From Pontederia crassipes (Eukaryota; Streptophyta; Magnoliopsida; Commelinales; Pontederiaceae), in assembly GCA_030549335.1 (NCBI GenBank), contig CM060188.1, positions 43,675,696 through 43,739,695 of the forward strand: 64,000 nucleotides of DNA, given 5' to 3'. The first letter of the stretch is position 1, and every line of letters starts with the position of its first letter. The position numbers and the translations under genes are program-made. Below, piece after piece: positions 1 through 11,929 of the stretch. The notes beneath the pieces are model-generated. The model was not told where the DNA came from. It saw nothing but the letters and a program-made list of their open reading frames with translations, and did no database searches.

Positions 1-291
1 CTTTGCTAGTTGGCACCCTGCATTGAACCATAAGCTTGAGCCAAATGCTTCTAGATGACTAACGAACACCAATGGAGTTCCTACAAATCTGACATCTGTT
101 GTCGTGTTACATTTTCAATGCATACAATCTTTCTCTAGTCAACAAAAAAACATATTTGACATTGCGGACTGATAGACCTCTTCCATGCCTACTATGAATT
201 TTCAGCAACCTTCAATTTAGCTTCAACAAAAACCCTCTTAGTCCCTAGATCTATCATTTCACATGTTAAATCACTCACCATTCGGTATATT

Positions 292-760
292 TAGAGGTGA
301 GCAAATTCAGGATGAGGATCGGTTTGCTCCGAGTTTGCGAAAGAGGAACCCAGACCTGGCCCAGGTCTTGATCAGGATTGGGACTGAGATGTCTTGATCA
401 AACTAGGACAAAAATTAAGAAATTATCAATTATCCTAATTTGATCATAAAAATAAAAAAATTAATAATAAAAAATTCACTATTATTATATAAATATGATA
501 ATTATCAACTAAATTATAATAATATAACATAATGTATATTCAAGATATATAAACAAAATATAAAATTTTAATTAAAATAAATATAATATTTTAAAATAAT
601 TTAATAATATAATATATTTTACAAAACTCAGATCGTGTCCCAACCTGGTCTCGAACATGTCTCAAGAAATGAGATTCGATCCCAACCCAGTTACCCATTG
701 GGTCAAGAGAAATCTCGAGGAATTGGGGCGACTAGATCATCTCGACCGTGCTCACTTCTA
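292..760. mobile_element. hAT-type non-autonomous element (MITE)
   Basis: The ends are inverted copies: TAGAGGTGAGCA on the left and TGCTCACTTCTA on the right, with looser similarity for another dozen bases. The middle is almost pure A/T with no coding potential. TAGRGRTGAGCA-like ends are usual for plant hAT elements. The flanking 8-mers GGTATATT and GATATTAT match only partly, so the target duplication is eroded or absent. A half copy of the same family lies inverted at 8478-8760, which supports a repeat family. Confidence 0.6.
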
Positions 761-1084
761 GATATTATCACATGTTTCTTAGTTATACCATTGATCTATT
801 TAAGCATAACCATTGTTTTTTCTAGCATATCGTACGAGTAAACTTTTCTTTTTTTTTTTGTGCCTTCATCCCTACATATATTTTTGGATTATCGCACTAC
901 ATGATCTACTTTGTTCTTCTCAGCCCATACAATTTTCATTCAATAAAAAATCTTAGGTATCAAAATTTTTAAATGTATTTATTTACTTGAAAAGAATCCT
1001 TTAGACTATTTTGTGAAATTTTAATTTAGGACAATTATTAATTTTTAAGTGCGTGAAGTTTTTCTAGAATTAATAATATGCATT

Positions 1085-4000
1085 TATAAAAGTTTTTTAC
1101 CAGCATCACAAAAATCATGCCTCCCAAAAACGGGATAGAGATCTAAATGATCTCACTAAAATATGAAAAATAATGAGAAGAATGTAGAAATCACTGCACG
1201 AAGTTTGATCAAGAATGAATAAGAACTAGTCATTGTATCTAACTCCAGACCTCTCTTTCTCTCTCTTTTTTTTTTCTTTCTCCTCACCTTTGTGGATTGC
1301 ACGAATAGAGAAGTGCGACAACTTGGTTCAGTTCCAACTCGGTTGTAGGCACATGATGTCCTTATGCAGAGGTTTGATACCATAACATGTGAGTTGGGCT
1401 TACAGTCCAACTCAGGTGCCTTTTTCTCTACTACTTTAGGCTCAACAAACTCTCCCTCTTTATTTATACCAAGGATTCCATCAAGTTTATATACTCAGAT
1501 CTCGATCGTCTCTCTCGATAGAGGCTTAGTCATACATTTGATGAATTTTTTTCGATATGGATTTTTTGAAGATATTTGTTTTCTTTCTAATCTCATTGCG
1601 AAACTACTAACACCGAATGAAAGTTAGAATGCCTACTCAAATGCATAGCACTCTGATATCATAGTGGCATTGTACTTCCATTGCTTCGAACTTCATCTGT
1701 AGAATTTTCTTGCTTGCTTCAATAACTACAATATATTCTACTTGCTGATAGTTCAGCATATTTCTTTAATTTTTCTACGAGTGTTATCAAGTAACTAAAA
1801 GTGATTTTCGACTATCAATATCTTATACCATGTCAGTGTTAGTAAACCTCACTATAACATTATTTGGCATCATCATATGGTAGATATATTTTAGATGCAC
1901 TTCGAAGATATTTGAGAATTTATTTAACTACATCCCAATGCTCTATCAGTATTTGATAGGAATAAACTTATCACACCAATTATGCATGTTATGTCTTATG
2001 GAAACTATTGCATACATTGAACTACCAATTGCATATTCATATAGGATATTCCTCATCTTTTGCTTCTCGATTTTGTTCCTCAAATATTGCCTCAAACACA
2101 ACTTGAAGTAACTTACAAGTGTTAATGAAACTCCTTTTACATTCTTTATGTTGAGCATCTTCAAGACTTTGTCAATGTACTTTTTTTCCATGGCATAGTT
2201 TGCGCTGATCTTGATCACAAATGACCATATGCTAAGAATATTCTTTACTACATATAACTCTTGCATGAAATACCACTTACTCAGCTGTTGCTTTAAATTG
2301 TCAATATTAGTTTTATCATGATCTACGATAAGCATGTCATCAATATGTAAGAATATGATAACAAAATCATTATATGAAAAATATTTCACAAGGCCACAAT
2401 GATCTGTACGCTCTTATTTACGACGTCATAAATGATTCTAACTTCTTGTACCACGATGAGGTGCTTATTTGATCCACGTAAACTTTTATGCAATTTACAC
2501 ACCAAGTATTCATTTTCTTTTTCTTGGAAGCTCTTTGGCTGCCTCATTTATATTTTTCTCCAAAGTCGCCATTGTGAAAACATGTCGAATGGTAAGTTGT
2601 TCAACTTCCAAATTATTAATAGCAGCTAATCTAAGAACCATGTGAATTGATGACATCTTAACAACTAGTGAGAAAAACTTATGAGAGTCAACTACTTTTG
2701 GCTAACTAAATTTATTGACAATTGTCTTTATCTTGAGTATGGATTACTTTCATCACTCTTTTATCAGTTTATAAGTGTTGCTCTTATTCAAATATTGCAT
2801 CTCGCCCTACATAGTTTTCTTTCACTCATTTTTATGTCCATGTGATAAGACTTCTTTATAACAGTCTTCTCCCCCTTTAGGCAATAACATGTATCATGTT
2901 GTGTAGTACCATATTGATACTTATCTTTGTCTACTCGATCTTCTCGATTGAGATTTTGACTTTGGTTTATTATGCTCGAAAGTGGCTTTTCACAACTGTC
3001 TTGACTGTCGGAAAGCATAAATAAATTATATGACCTATTATTCTCTTTATCAACTTGTCAAGTAATGTCATCTTTTGTTAGTGCATCAACTAAACTTGAC
3101 TCAGTTAGATAATTTATGAAGGTATTTTAGTTCTTTGTCTTTTGACATTTTCAATTTCCATGAACACTACATTTCTACTTTTAATAATTCTTTTGTTAAC
3201 AAGATTTTTTCACTTCCATATTTGAAGAAACATTCTTTCAATTTGCTATCAAATTTTGAATAGTCATTACTAGGAATGTGCATAAAGACTTTGCAACCAA
3301 ACACTTTGAGATGTTTATATGAAATTTTTCCTAACCAAATTTTTATATAACCATTCAGATGTCTGACGGTAAATGATCGATAAGTTCAACTGTAGTAATC
3401 ATTATTTCATGATAGCTTAGCATGTAGAAACATACATTTGACATGTTTTCTTGATTGTGTTGTTCATTCTCTTGATAACACCATATATTTTGATGAACTT
3501 TGGGAAACCTCTTCTCAAGATTGATGACACAAATATTTCAATATTCTTCGAAAGGTCCTCTATTTTGTCATCATTATCCACTCAAATATGCTTGACCTTT
3601 ATGTCAATTTCTCTTTCAATTTTAATATGAAAGTTTTTGAACTTTGTCAACACTTTATTTTTGTATGATATATGAAAAAGTTAAGCTCTTTTAGAATGGT
3701 TATCAATGAATATAACAAAATAAAAAAAAATCACCTGGAGCTTTATTTATCATATAACAAAATGTCAATATATACCAAATTAAGTACGTGTAAACTTCTA
3801 CATGAAGAAGTTAATTAATTGTAACTCTAATTTAATTACGAGGTAAACAATAGACACAAACATCAAGTAAAGTGTCTTTGATATATGGTAAAAAATTTCT
3901 TTAAGTTAATATTTGAAGTCATTTCTCACCTATATGATCAAGCGGCTTGTGTCGTAACTTTGATAATCACATCTCTTGAATCTAGTTCATATCTTATCAT

Positions 4001-6110
4001 AGTTGGTGCTTCGATTTTGTTGAGTATATAATCGCTTTTCTCCTTTCGTCGAAAGAAGTAAATCTCTTCTCAATTTCCACTCCCCTTTTGAAGTTTAATT
4101 CATTTAATTTGCCAGCTAAAATTAGGTTTAGATGAATTTTAAGTACACATATTATATCTTTCATATCTCAAATGTCAACAATTTGGGAATTGTACTTGTT
4201 TACCATTGTTACTAACCCAAATGTTTCTTATATATATGTCAACAAGATATATCTATGACATGAAACTATGGTGTCTAAAATCGAAATAGGATCTTAATTC
4301 ACAACATATTTACCATTTTCTACTTCTTCTTCTTGAGTAAGAAAGTCTACATCAGATGTAACAATAACAATGTTGTTTCTATCACAACACTTCTCTTTTT
4401 CAGTATACACTTCATGTAATTGATCAATATTTTTTTTCACCTCTTAAAGTGTTTTGGTTGCCACAGTAATAAAATGTGACTTCTTTCTCAAATTTCAATT
4501 TCTCTTTAGATTTCAATCGACGGTAATTATGAGAGTTTCTCTATTTATTTCTCTCATAAGCATCTTATTGAAATTATGCCTTGTCTTATCATCTCTTCAT
4601 CGAATAACTTATCTTTGATAATTATTAAAGATAGTTATCTCATATATAAGAGTTGTTTAGATTGATAATGAGCATTCTGCGTCTTATTAATTAATTCATG
4701 AAAGCTACAAAAATGCTTTGTTATAGAATAATCATCTTTGTACTTTAGTTTAGCAAGTTTCTTCATTGGCAACACTTTATTATACGAAGATTTATGTTCA
4801 TACATTTCTTGTAATTCTTTTCATATTTCATCGAGTTCATCAATATTTGTAATATAATGAAGCACCTTGTTACATTGCCATATTTGTGTGATTGTCTTGA
4901 TTTTTATCTTCCTCCACTTTTCGTCATTCATGTTCTCAAGTCTCGTAAGGTTATCTTCGATTGGATTATGAAGGTCCATACAATTTAGATAACCTATCTC
5001 ATGTGTTTTTTAGATAAAATAATGTGTACTTGTGAGCAGATGCATCAGATTGGGGCATTATTGTCTTCCATTAGGATTATGCAATTTTTTAATATGTTGA
5101 GAAAAAAATATTAAGCTAATATTTAAATAATTATTTTTTTCTTTTTAATGTTCACATTTAAATGGGATGACAACAATAATGTAAAAAATTAAATCATATT
5201 ATATACAAAAAGAAATTTACCTAAAAACTCCTTAAGGTAAGAGAAAAAAAATCAAGGAGTGAACAACAAAATTTTTCATTATGAAATAATAATGAGTTGC
5301 ATTTTTTCTTTGATATATGCGAGCAATATAATATTAATATCAAGAATTAATCTTAGATGTGGCAAAATAATATCTCCTGAAAAATGGAATAGGGATGATA
5401 ATGATCATATTGAAATATGAGAAATTGATGATGCGAGGATTGCTAAGAATCACTCATGAAGTTTTAGAATGAACGAATGAAAATCGATCCCGAAAACTAA
5501 CTCCAAACCTCTTTTTTCTCTTTCCTCACCTCAATGGACAGTGCACAATATTGTAAGAAGTGAACAAATTTTGAAAAGGCAACAATCAAGCTATTGTGGT
5601 TGTTAAATGTAAAATGTGTTTAGAGACACAGAAATTATCTTCAATAGCAATCTTATTGATTAGATGTGCACTAGTTTTAATGTTTGCTGATACAAAAGGC
5701 CACACATTGGTTATTTTGAAAATGGAGAAACTTTGTTGCCCTAAAAATGGAGAGACTTCTTTATCTTCAATTAGAAGTTTAATCTCCTAATAGTCCCAAT
5801 CCCAGTATTCAAACTTACAATTTCAATTTTTCATGTTTCAACCATATCATCAAGAAAAATGATACATCATCCTAAGACTTTGTCCTAATAATCTTCCTAA
5901 CACTCACATTTTTAAAAAGACCCCTAAAAGTTGATAAAATCATTATGCATGGATTTGTGAGATGTTTAGGAGGCTATATCCTCCTAATTTAGGAGGATAT
6001 ATAATTGCTCTATGGTCAAATCAAACCCGCCTAGGGCTCCATTCTCTTAGGCTCCATAAAATTATGCAACGTGGTGGGTTGTACAAAAAACATTACCAAA
6101 CAAATCAAGT
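1085..6110 (-). mobile_element. Ty1/copia LTR retrotransposon fossil
   Basis: Minus-strand copia fossil with parts in the expected order from high to low coordinate: a gag-like zinc-knuckle region near 4.4-5.0 kb, integrase near 3.2-4.0 kb (a HLKVFGCKVF-like stretch and a QNGVV-type stretch are legible), reverse transcriptase at about 1.9-2.4 kb (an IDDMLIV motif, the copia form of the catalytic YVDDM box), and an RNase H-like tail toward 1.5 kb. Diverged related sequence at about 1085-1460 and 5365-6110 is read as the two LTRs; their outer limits are uncertain. It is heavily broken, with many breaks, and old. The order gag-IN-RT is diagnostic of copia rather than gypsy. Confidence 0.7.
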
Positions 6111-6722
6111 CGTGTTGCTACCCAACACTTGCAAAAATGATCATTAGCAATATCTAAACAACTTTTCCATCTTTCATCTAATTCCCCATACATCTGTAGT
6201 CTTATCTTTTATTTATCAATATAGTTAATGCTCACAACAATCTTTAAGCCTAGTTTATTACTGTTGTCACTATTTTTTTTATTGGTGAACATTTTTATGC
6301 AACAGTATTTTTACAATGACAATAATGTCACACTAGTGTTATTGTAAAATTCTCCACCTTAACTTCGTCCTTAAAAGATATTATGGTTCTTGACAATTGC
6401 ATCATGTTAGTTGACTACCGAAAAAAGAAAGACAATTCTGTAGTGTAGAAAAGAAATTTTTCTGGATATGACATTTGGTAGCAAGGAGAATACAACAAAT
6501 GCTTGATGCAAAAAGAAAACTAAAAGGGTGACATTAATGTTCAACTCGGCTCAGCTTAAAATTTTGATTTATATCATTTGCAAAAGATGCCCAGTTTTTA
6601 AATATAAAAAATATTGGTTGAGAAATATGGTAAAACCCTACCTAATTGACATTATATTATATTTTTTTTAATTTTTTTCTAACATATAGATATTACTAGT
6701 CACGATAGTTGAGGCTGGAGTA

Positions 6723-8245
6723 TGTTGGAAGATACATCACTGTCTTCACCTCGGCGTCGACATTAGCAGTTTTATCTTCATAGCGGTGTTATGTTTTAGT
6801 ATACCATTTTATACCTTCTTGTAACATTTTCTTTTAGTATAAATAGGTGGTTGAGTATGTTGTACGATCATTGGTAATAGCATCTTTCATTTGAATATAA
6901 TCGTATCTTTACTCCTTTTCCCTCTGCTACTCCTCCTCTGCAATTTCCTTTCTTTTCGATTTGCAACTAGCAGGCACTATTGGAGCTTGAGATCATTTCT
7001 AACATGTTATGTGCTCTTCTTCCCGATCTGCAACTAGCGTCCACTATTGTAGCTCGAGATCATTTCTAACACGTTATGTGCTCACCGATCTTCTTGAGCT
7101 TCTCTTCATCGGATGCTCAAGCGATGCTGCTACTGTCGTCATTTCTTCGTTGTTGTATTTAGAGTTTTGCCAACTTCCACGGTGCCCACAAGTCCCGAGC
7201 GACGATCTCTTCATCAACACTCTTGATCTGGTCATCAATGTCGACACTGAGCAAGAGGACCAAATCGGACGACGCCTCTTCGCCGATCATTTTATCTCTA
7301 CGTTCTTCGACTTCTCCGATTTGGTCTCGATCTGGTTTTCTTCTGATCTTGTTTCTTATCCATGTTTTGTTGGTCGTTCCTCCTACTTTATGCTACGACC
7401 TTCATCTTATCTTGAGTGTTTGGTTCTTGTCGTCCTCTAACTCTGTCGTCGTGGTATTTTCTTTCGACATCTTTGTCTTCTTCATTTTATCTTCGACCGG
7501 TCCGTCCGTTTCTTGTTTCCTTCCTTCTTCTATGTTTCTTGTTCGAGTTGTTTGTTCTTGTTCTTGAACAATTGTCCAACATCCTTTTGTTCATCATTGT
7601 TCTCTACTCTATTTTCTTCACTGTGGAAGATCGATCTCGTCTTCGGCTTTCGATCTATCTAGTGATCATCTGCTTGACGAAAGTTCTGTTTCAAAATGAT
7701 TCCTCAGGTTGTCACATGATCGGCGATGGATCGCATTCAAAAGTTCCTCAGGTCGTCACTTCTTTGACGATGGATCGTAAGCGTTCCTCAGGTCACCACG
7801 GCAATGAATCGCGTTTCTCTTCCGAAAATTGCTCACTGTGTGTTGATCGGCAATGATGAAAAGCAGAGCTACTAGTGTTCAACAGAAGATTTGCAACTTC
7901 GATAAATCATTCCGCCACCGTCCAAGCTTCTTCCCGACGACAACTTGAGGTTGTGTGTTGGAAGATACGTTGTCGCCTTCATCTCCGGTCACTTGTCTGT
8001 TGGCATTGATGTTAGCAGTTTTATCTTCATATGTTTAAGTATACCATTTTATACCTTCTTGTAATATTTGCTTTTAGCATAAATAGGCGGTTGAGTATGC
8101 TGTAATGATCATTGGTAATAGCTTCTTTCATTTTAATAGAATTGTAGCTTTACTCCTTTGTCCTCTATTCTCCTCCTCTGCAACTTCTTTTTCTTTCCGA
8201 TCTGCAACTAGCGGCCACTATTGGAGCTCAAGATAATTTGTAACA
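6723..8245 (+). mobile_element. Short non-autonomous LTR element (TRIM-like, copia-type ends)
   Basis: Two direct repeats, 6723-7004 (282 bp) and 7956-8245 (290 bp), both start TGTTGGAAGATAC and end in TAACA. Each has a TATA-like AGTATAAATAGG or AGCATAAATAGG and a CT-rich stretch downstream, so transcription would run on the plus strand. The interior is only about 950 bp and shows no recognisable gag or pol; the open frames at 7.0-7.9 kb are low-complexity Ser/Leu/Val strings without domain similarity I can name. The flanking pentamers GAGTA and TGGTA match at three of five positions. The end of the first LTR is repeated just inside it at about 7008-7078. Confidence 0.65.
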
Positions 8246-8273
8246 TGGTAGATATCAACTCCTCCCAACTTAA

Positions 8274-9090
8274 GGGTGTGTTTGGCAAATAACTAATGGA
8301 GGAATGGGATGGGGTGGTGTGGTGCGTGATGGGGTGGAGTGGCGTGGTGTGTCCTTAGAAAGTTCATGTTTGGATAATAAATTATATAAAATATGGGGTG
8401 GGGTAATGAAGGTTTTATTTGTATAAAAGTCATTTTTACCCTTCATTATATATTTAAAGTATTTATAATCGTTAATTAGGGATGAGCATGAACTTGGATG
8501 ACCTGGTCGTCCTCATCTGCACCGGCTAGAATTTTCTAAATTTTTTTCCGACCCGATGGATAATTGGGTCAGGACCGAGTCTCATTTCTTTGACACTCGG
8601 CCAGGTCGGGTCGATACTGAATTCGGATTTTACGTCCCAACCCGGTTGAATATATTATATTAATATTAAATTATTTTTAAATAGTATATTTATATTTATT
8701 TTGAATAAAATTTTATATTTACTAAAAAGTTTTATTTAATAAAAAAGTATAGATAAATATGTATTCATATTAGAAAAAAATAATATATGATGATATATAT
8801 CAATGAATGTGAGAGAGAGCAGAGAGAAGAGAGAGAAAGGTGGTTTAATTTAGTAAGAAGAGAAATAATTTAACTTGACAATAAAAAAGGAGATTAATTT
8901 AGTCTAAAATAATCTATCCTTCATCATTCCACCAATTTGGTGGAATGAAAAATATGGTGTTTAAAGGGCTTAGCTATTCTACCACACCCCTCTTAATTTA
9001 AATAAAAAATATAGTCAAACATGATTTAACTAATTTTATTCCCCCATATTCCACCCCACCCCTTCATAATCCCCAATCCAAACAAATCCT
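8274..9090. mobile_element. Tourist/PIF-Harbinger-like MITE
   Basis: The left end GGGTGTGTTTGG and the right end CCAAACAAATCCT form imperfect inverted repeats of the GTTTGG type that is widespread in plant Tourist-like MITEs. Purine-rich GGGGTGG and pyrimidine-rich CCACCCC blocks extend the inverted symmetry inward. The interior has no coding frame and contains a hAT-family piece at 8478-8760. A TAA trinucleotide precedes the left end but is not seen on the right. Confidence 0.45.
8478..8760. mobile_element. Partial hAT-type MITE, same family as 292-760
   Basis: It begins TAGGGATGAGCA and can be aligned by eye with the reverse complement of the right half of the element at 292-760. Both share the CCCAATGGGT/CCCGATGGAT block, the TCTCATTTCTT block, the CCCAACC block and then the A/T-rich core. 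Only one terminus is recognisable. It probably inserted into, or was carried by, the surrounding Tourist-like element. Confidence 0.5.
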
Positions 9091-9665
9091 GAGTGAATGT
9101 TTCAAGTTCGAATATTTATGAATATAAAATTTTTTTGTTGGGAGCATTACCCAACATAGTCAAGCGTGTTGTTCGGAATGACATGGTCAATCGAGATTTT
9201 TTAGTGCGCATAACTCTTAGCATCATATGAATTGAATGATGGACATCGCTTTTTCAACATTGGGTGGAAAAAGAAAAAAAATTACTCAATTTAACATAAA
9301 AAAATTATGTTCATCGACGGAACAAATGAATTGTGTCATGCATATATCATTTTGTTGACACTTTTAAATTTTTGCACGATAATTCATTAAACTCTTATGT
9401 TAATAAAACGTGAAAATAAAATAGAAAGTTATGATATTTTAATTTGGAAAAAAAATCTGTCAAGAAAATATCAAAATAACATTTTACCTTAAAAAGCTTT
9501 ATTCCACCCGTACTACTTTCCACCACACCGCCCCTTTTTGAGTTTAAAATAAATACAATTTCCTTCCAACAAGACCGTGACCGTCGTTCGCTCTCCTTCC
9601 GCTCCCTCCCAACTCCCAAATTAGAATTCAAAATCGTCTCTTTTTTTTCCCCTTGTCAATTGGTT

Positions 9666-11816
9666 ATGAGATTCAACCTCCCTGCGATTTCCACCAGAAA
9701 GCTCGCACCTTTGCGTTGTTTCATCTCGACTCCTCTTCGCCTCGTTGCAGCCGCCGACGGCGGAGGCAAGGATGACACCAGGGGGGCCGCCGAGAACGAA
9801 TGGGAGAGGCTCCTCAGGCCATTCGACCTGGAACGGCTCCGGAGGTCTCTTAGCTCGATCACGCCGCTCCGCCTCTGCAAGCTTCTCGAGCTTCCCCTCG
9901 ACGTCGCCACATCGATGGAGCTCTTCCATTGGGCCTGCTCCCAGCAGGGCTTCACCCATAGCTTCGACGTGTACTACGCTCTCGCTCGCAAGTTGGGCGA
10001 CTCCAGAGAGTTTGACGCTGTGTATCAGTTGCTGGAGCGCGCCAGAGGGGAGGGTGTTGTGCTAAAGGAGCCCCTTTTCATCAGCATCATGCGCTCTTAC
10101 GGAATGGCCGGCTTACCCGGAGCTGTTGTCCAGCTGCTCGACGAAATGACCGATGTGTTTGATTGCAAACCGTCCTTCCGTTCATATAATGTGGCGCTCG
10201 ATATGTTGGTTGCAGCAAATTGCTATAAAGTTGCCGTCAATGTGTTCTACAAAATGGTTCACAGAGGAGTCTCTCCGAACACATTCACTTTTGCTAGAGT
10301 GATGAAGGCACTATGTTCAATGAATCAGGTGGACTCCGCGTGTTCGCTCCTCAGGGGTATGGCTAGGCACGGTTGCGTGCCTGACTCGGTTGTGTACCAA
10401 ACATTGATACATGCTCTTTGCAAGGAGCACAAAGCACATGATGGGCTGAAGCTTTTGGAGGAGATGATTCTCATGGGTTGTTTGCCTGACGCCAATACAT
10501 TCAATGATGTCATATATGGACTCTGTAGGCTGGGTAGTTTACGTGAAGCAGCCAAGTTGGTGGATAGGATGTTGATTCGGAAATGCACCCCAACTGCTTT
10601 TACCTATGAAATATTATTGCAAGGACTGTGTGAAAATGGCCAAGTCGACGAGGCAAAAACTTTATTGAGTAGAGTACCTAAGTTGAATGTGGTCATGTTC
10701 AACACAGTGATCAATGGATATTTAAATGAAAGCAAATTTGCTGAAGCAAAGTTTCTATATGCTAGCATGATTGAAAGTGGATATCAACCTGATTTGTACA
10801 CGTACAATATAATGCTTCGATGTCTTTGTAAGGGTGAAAATGTAGTTTCTGCTCTGCAGTTACTTGAAGAGATGGAGGCTAATGGTTGCATGCCAAATAT
10901 CGTTAGTTACACTATTTTAATTGATAACTTCTGCAAGACTGGTCGGTGGGAAGATGCTAATATGATTATGCAGGAAATGTTGTCAAAACAAATATCTCCT
11001 AATGTAGTTGGTTTCAATTGCCTTATCTCCGCACTATGCAAAGGCCATAGATTTGATGAAGCAATGGAGCTGCTAGGCAAGATGAAGGGAGAGGGCTTCA
11101 AACCTGACATATTCACTTTGAATTCTCTAATATCTGGTTTGTGCAGGAATAACCAAACAGATGAAGCACTAGAATTGTATCAAAATATGTTTTTGGAGGG
11201 TGCTGTTGCCAATAATGTTACCTATAATATTCTCATTCAAGCATTATTAGACAAGGAAAGATGGCAAGAAGCTATCCAACTTTCCAATGAGATGGTTAAC
11301 AGTGGTTGTTCATTTGATGTTTTAACCTACAATTGCCTTTTGAAAGCACTTTGCAGAGTTGGAGAAGTTAACAAAGCATTTGGGGTCTTTGAAGAGCTGA
11401 AGCGAAAGGGAATTCAACCAACTAAGGTTTCATACAACCTTTTAGTTAATGGATTGTGCAAAAGAAGAAGAGTGCGTGATGCCCTTGAACTTTTAAAAGA
11501 AATGCTTCAACGAGGTGTCACACCAGATATAGTTACATATAATACTCTTATAAGCGGCATGTGCAGAATGCATTGGATCCGAGCAGCTCTGAATCTTTTA
11601 GACAAGCTACATGCTGAAGGAGTAACTCCTGATATTGTCACTTACAATATTTTGATTAGTTGGCACTGCAAGGAAAATTTGCTTGATGATGCCAATATGC
11701 TTCTACATAGAGCAGTAAGCAGTGGCATTCTACCTTCTCCTCTTACTTGGGAAACAATGGTGAAGAATTTTCTCAAACAATCTTCTCCTCTGCTACCAGA
11801 AAATGTTCATAGTTGA
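9666..11816 (+). CDS. MTL1: P-class pentatricopeptide repeat protein, mitochondrial (At5g64320/MTL1-like)
   Basis: Intronless 716-aa protein, usual for the family. The in-frame ATG at 9666 is chosen; the frame is open two codons further upstream but has no earlier ATG. Residues 1-30 are rich in Arg, Ser and Leu with no acidic residue, as expected of a mitochondrial presequence. From about residue 136 to 695 there are about sixteen 35-residue PPR motifs, such as VTYNTLISGMC followed by a GVTPD linker, with a partial one at the end; there are no L/S-type motifs, E or DYW domain. The blocks WERLLRPFDLERL, LELPLDVATSMELF and LFISIMRSYG closely resemble Arabidopsis At5g64320, which I recall as MTL1, needed for translation and splicing of mitochondrial nad7; orthology is inferred. 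Coding GC is high in the first 550 bp and falls later. A TAAAATAAATA stretch near 9543 may be promoter. No break is seen. Confidence 0.92.
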   Translation: MRFNLPAISTRKLAPLRCFISTPLRLVAAADGGGKDDTRGAAENEWERLLRPFDLERLRRSLSSITPLRLCKLLELPLDVATSMELFHWACSQQGFTHSFDVYYALARKLGDSREFDAVYQLLERARGEGVVLKEPLFISIMRSYGMAGLPGAVVQLLDEMTDVFDCKPSFRSYNVALDMLVAANCYKVAVNVFYKMVHRGVSPNTFTFARVMKALCSMNQVDSACSLLRGMARHGCVPDSVVYQTLIHALCKEHKAHDGLKLLEEMILMGCLPDANTFNDVIYGLCRLGSLREAAKLVDRMLIRKCTPTAFTYEILLQGLCENGQVDEAKTLLSRVPKLNVVMFNTVINGYLNESKFAEAKFLYASMIESGYQPDLYTYNIMLRCLCKGENVVSALQLLEEMEANGCMPNIVSYTILIDNFCKTGRWEDANMIMQEMLSKQISPNVVGFNCLISALCKGHRFDEAMELLGKMKGEGFKPDIFTLNSLISGLCRNNQTDEALELYQNMFLEGAVANNVTYNILIQALLDKERWQEAIQLSNEMVNSGCSFDVLTYNCLLKALCRVGEVNKAFGVFEELKRKGIQPTKVSYNLLVNGLCKRRRVRDALELLKEMLQRGVTPDIVTYNTLISGMCRMHWIRAALNLLDKLHAEGVTPDIVTYNILISWHCKENLLDDANMLLHRAVSSGILPSPLTWETMVKNFLKQSSPLLPENVHS

Positions 11817-11908
11817 AGAGGACAACTTTTCAAAGGTTTCATAAGGTTTGAAGGTATCATACTCTCTAGGTTCAAGCATATTAGAGTTTGTGAATGCCAA
11901 GCCATGCC

Positions 11909-11914
11909 AATAAA
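11909..11914 (+). promoter_or_regulatory. Possible poly(A) signal of the PPR gene
   Basis: AATAAA lies 93 bp past the stop codon, followed by a G-rich then T-rich stretch. Plant poly(A) signals are weakly conserved, so this is only a candidate. Confidence 0.3.
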
Positions 11915-11929
11915 TGAAGGGGGCGAGGG

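Noticed and set aside
1372-1386. A GATACCATAAC word that could be a primer-binding site
   Set aside because: Its orientation and place conflict with the minus-strand order of the surrounding copia domains, so I do not use it to set an LTR boundary.
7009-7856. Several overlapping frames of 114-146 codons
   Set aside because: Low-complexity Ser/Leu/Val products of CT-rich DNA inside the short LTR element; all three plus frames are similarly open.
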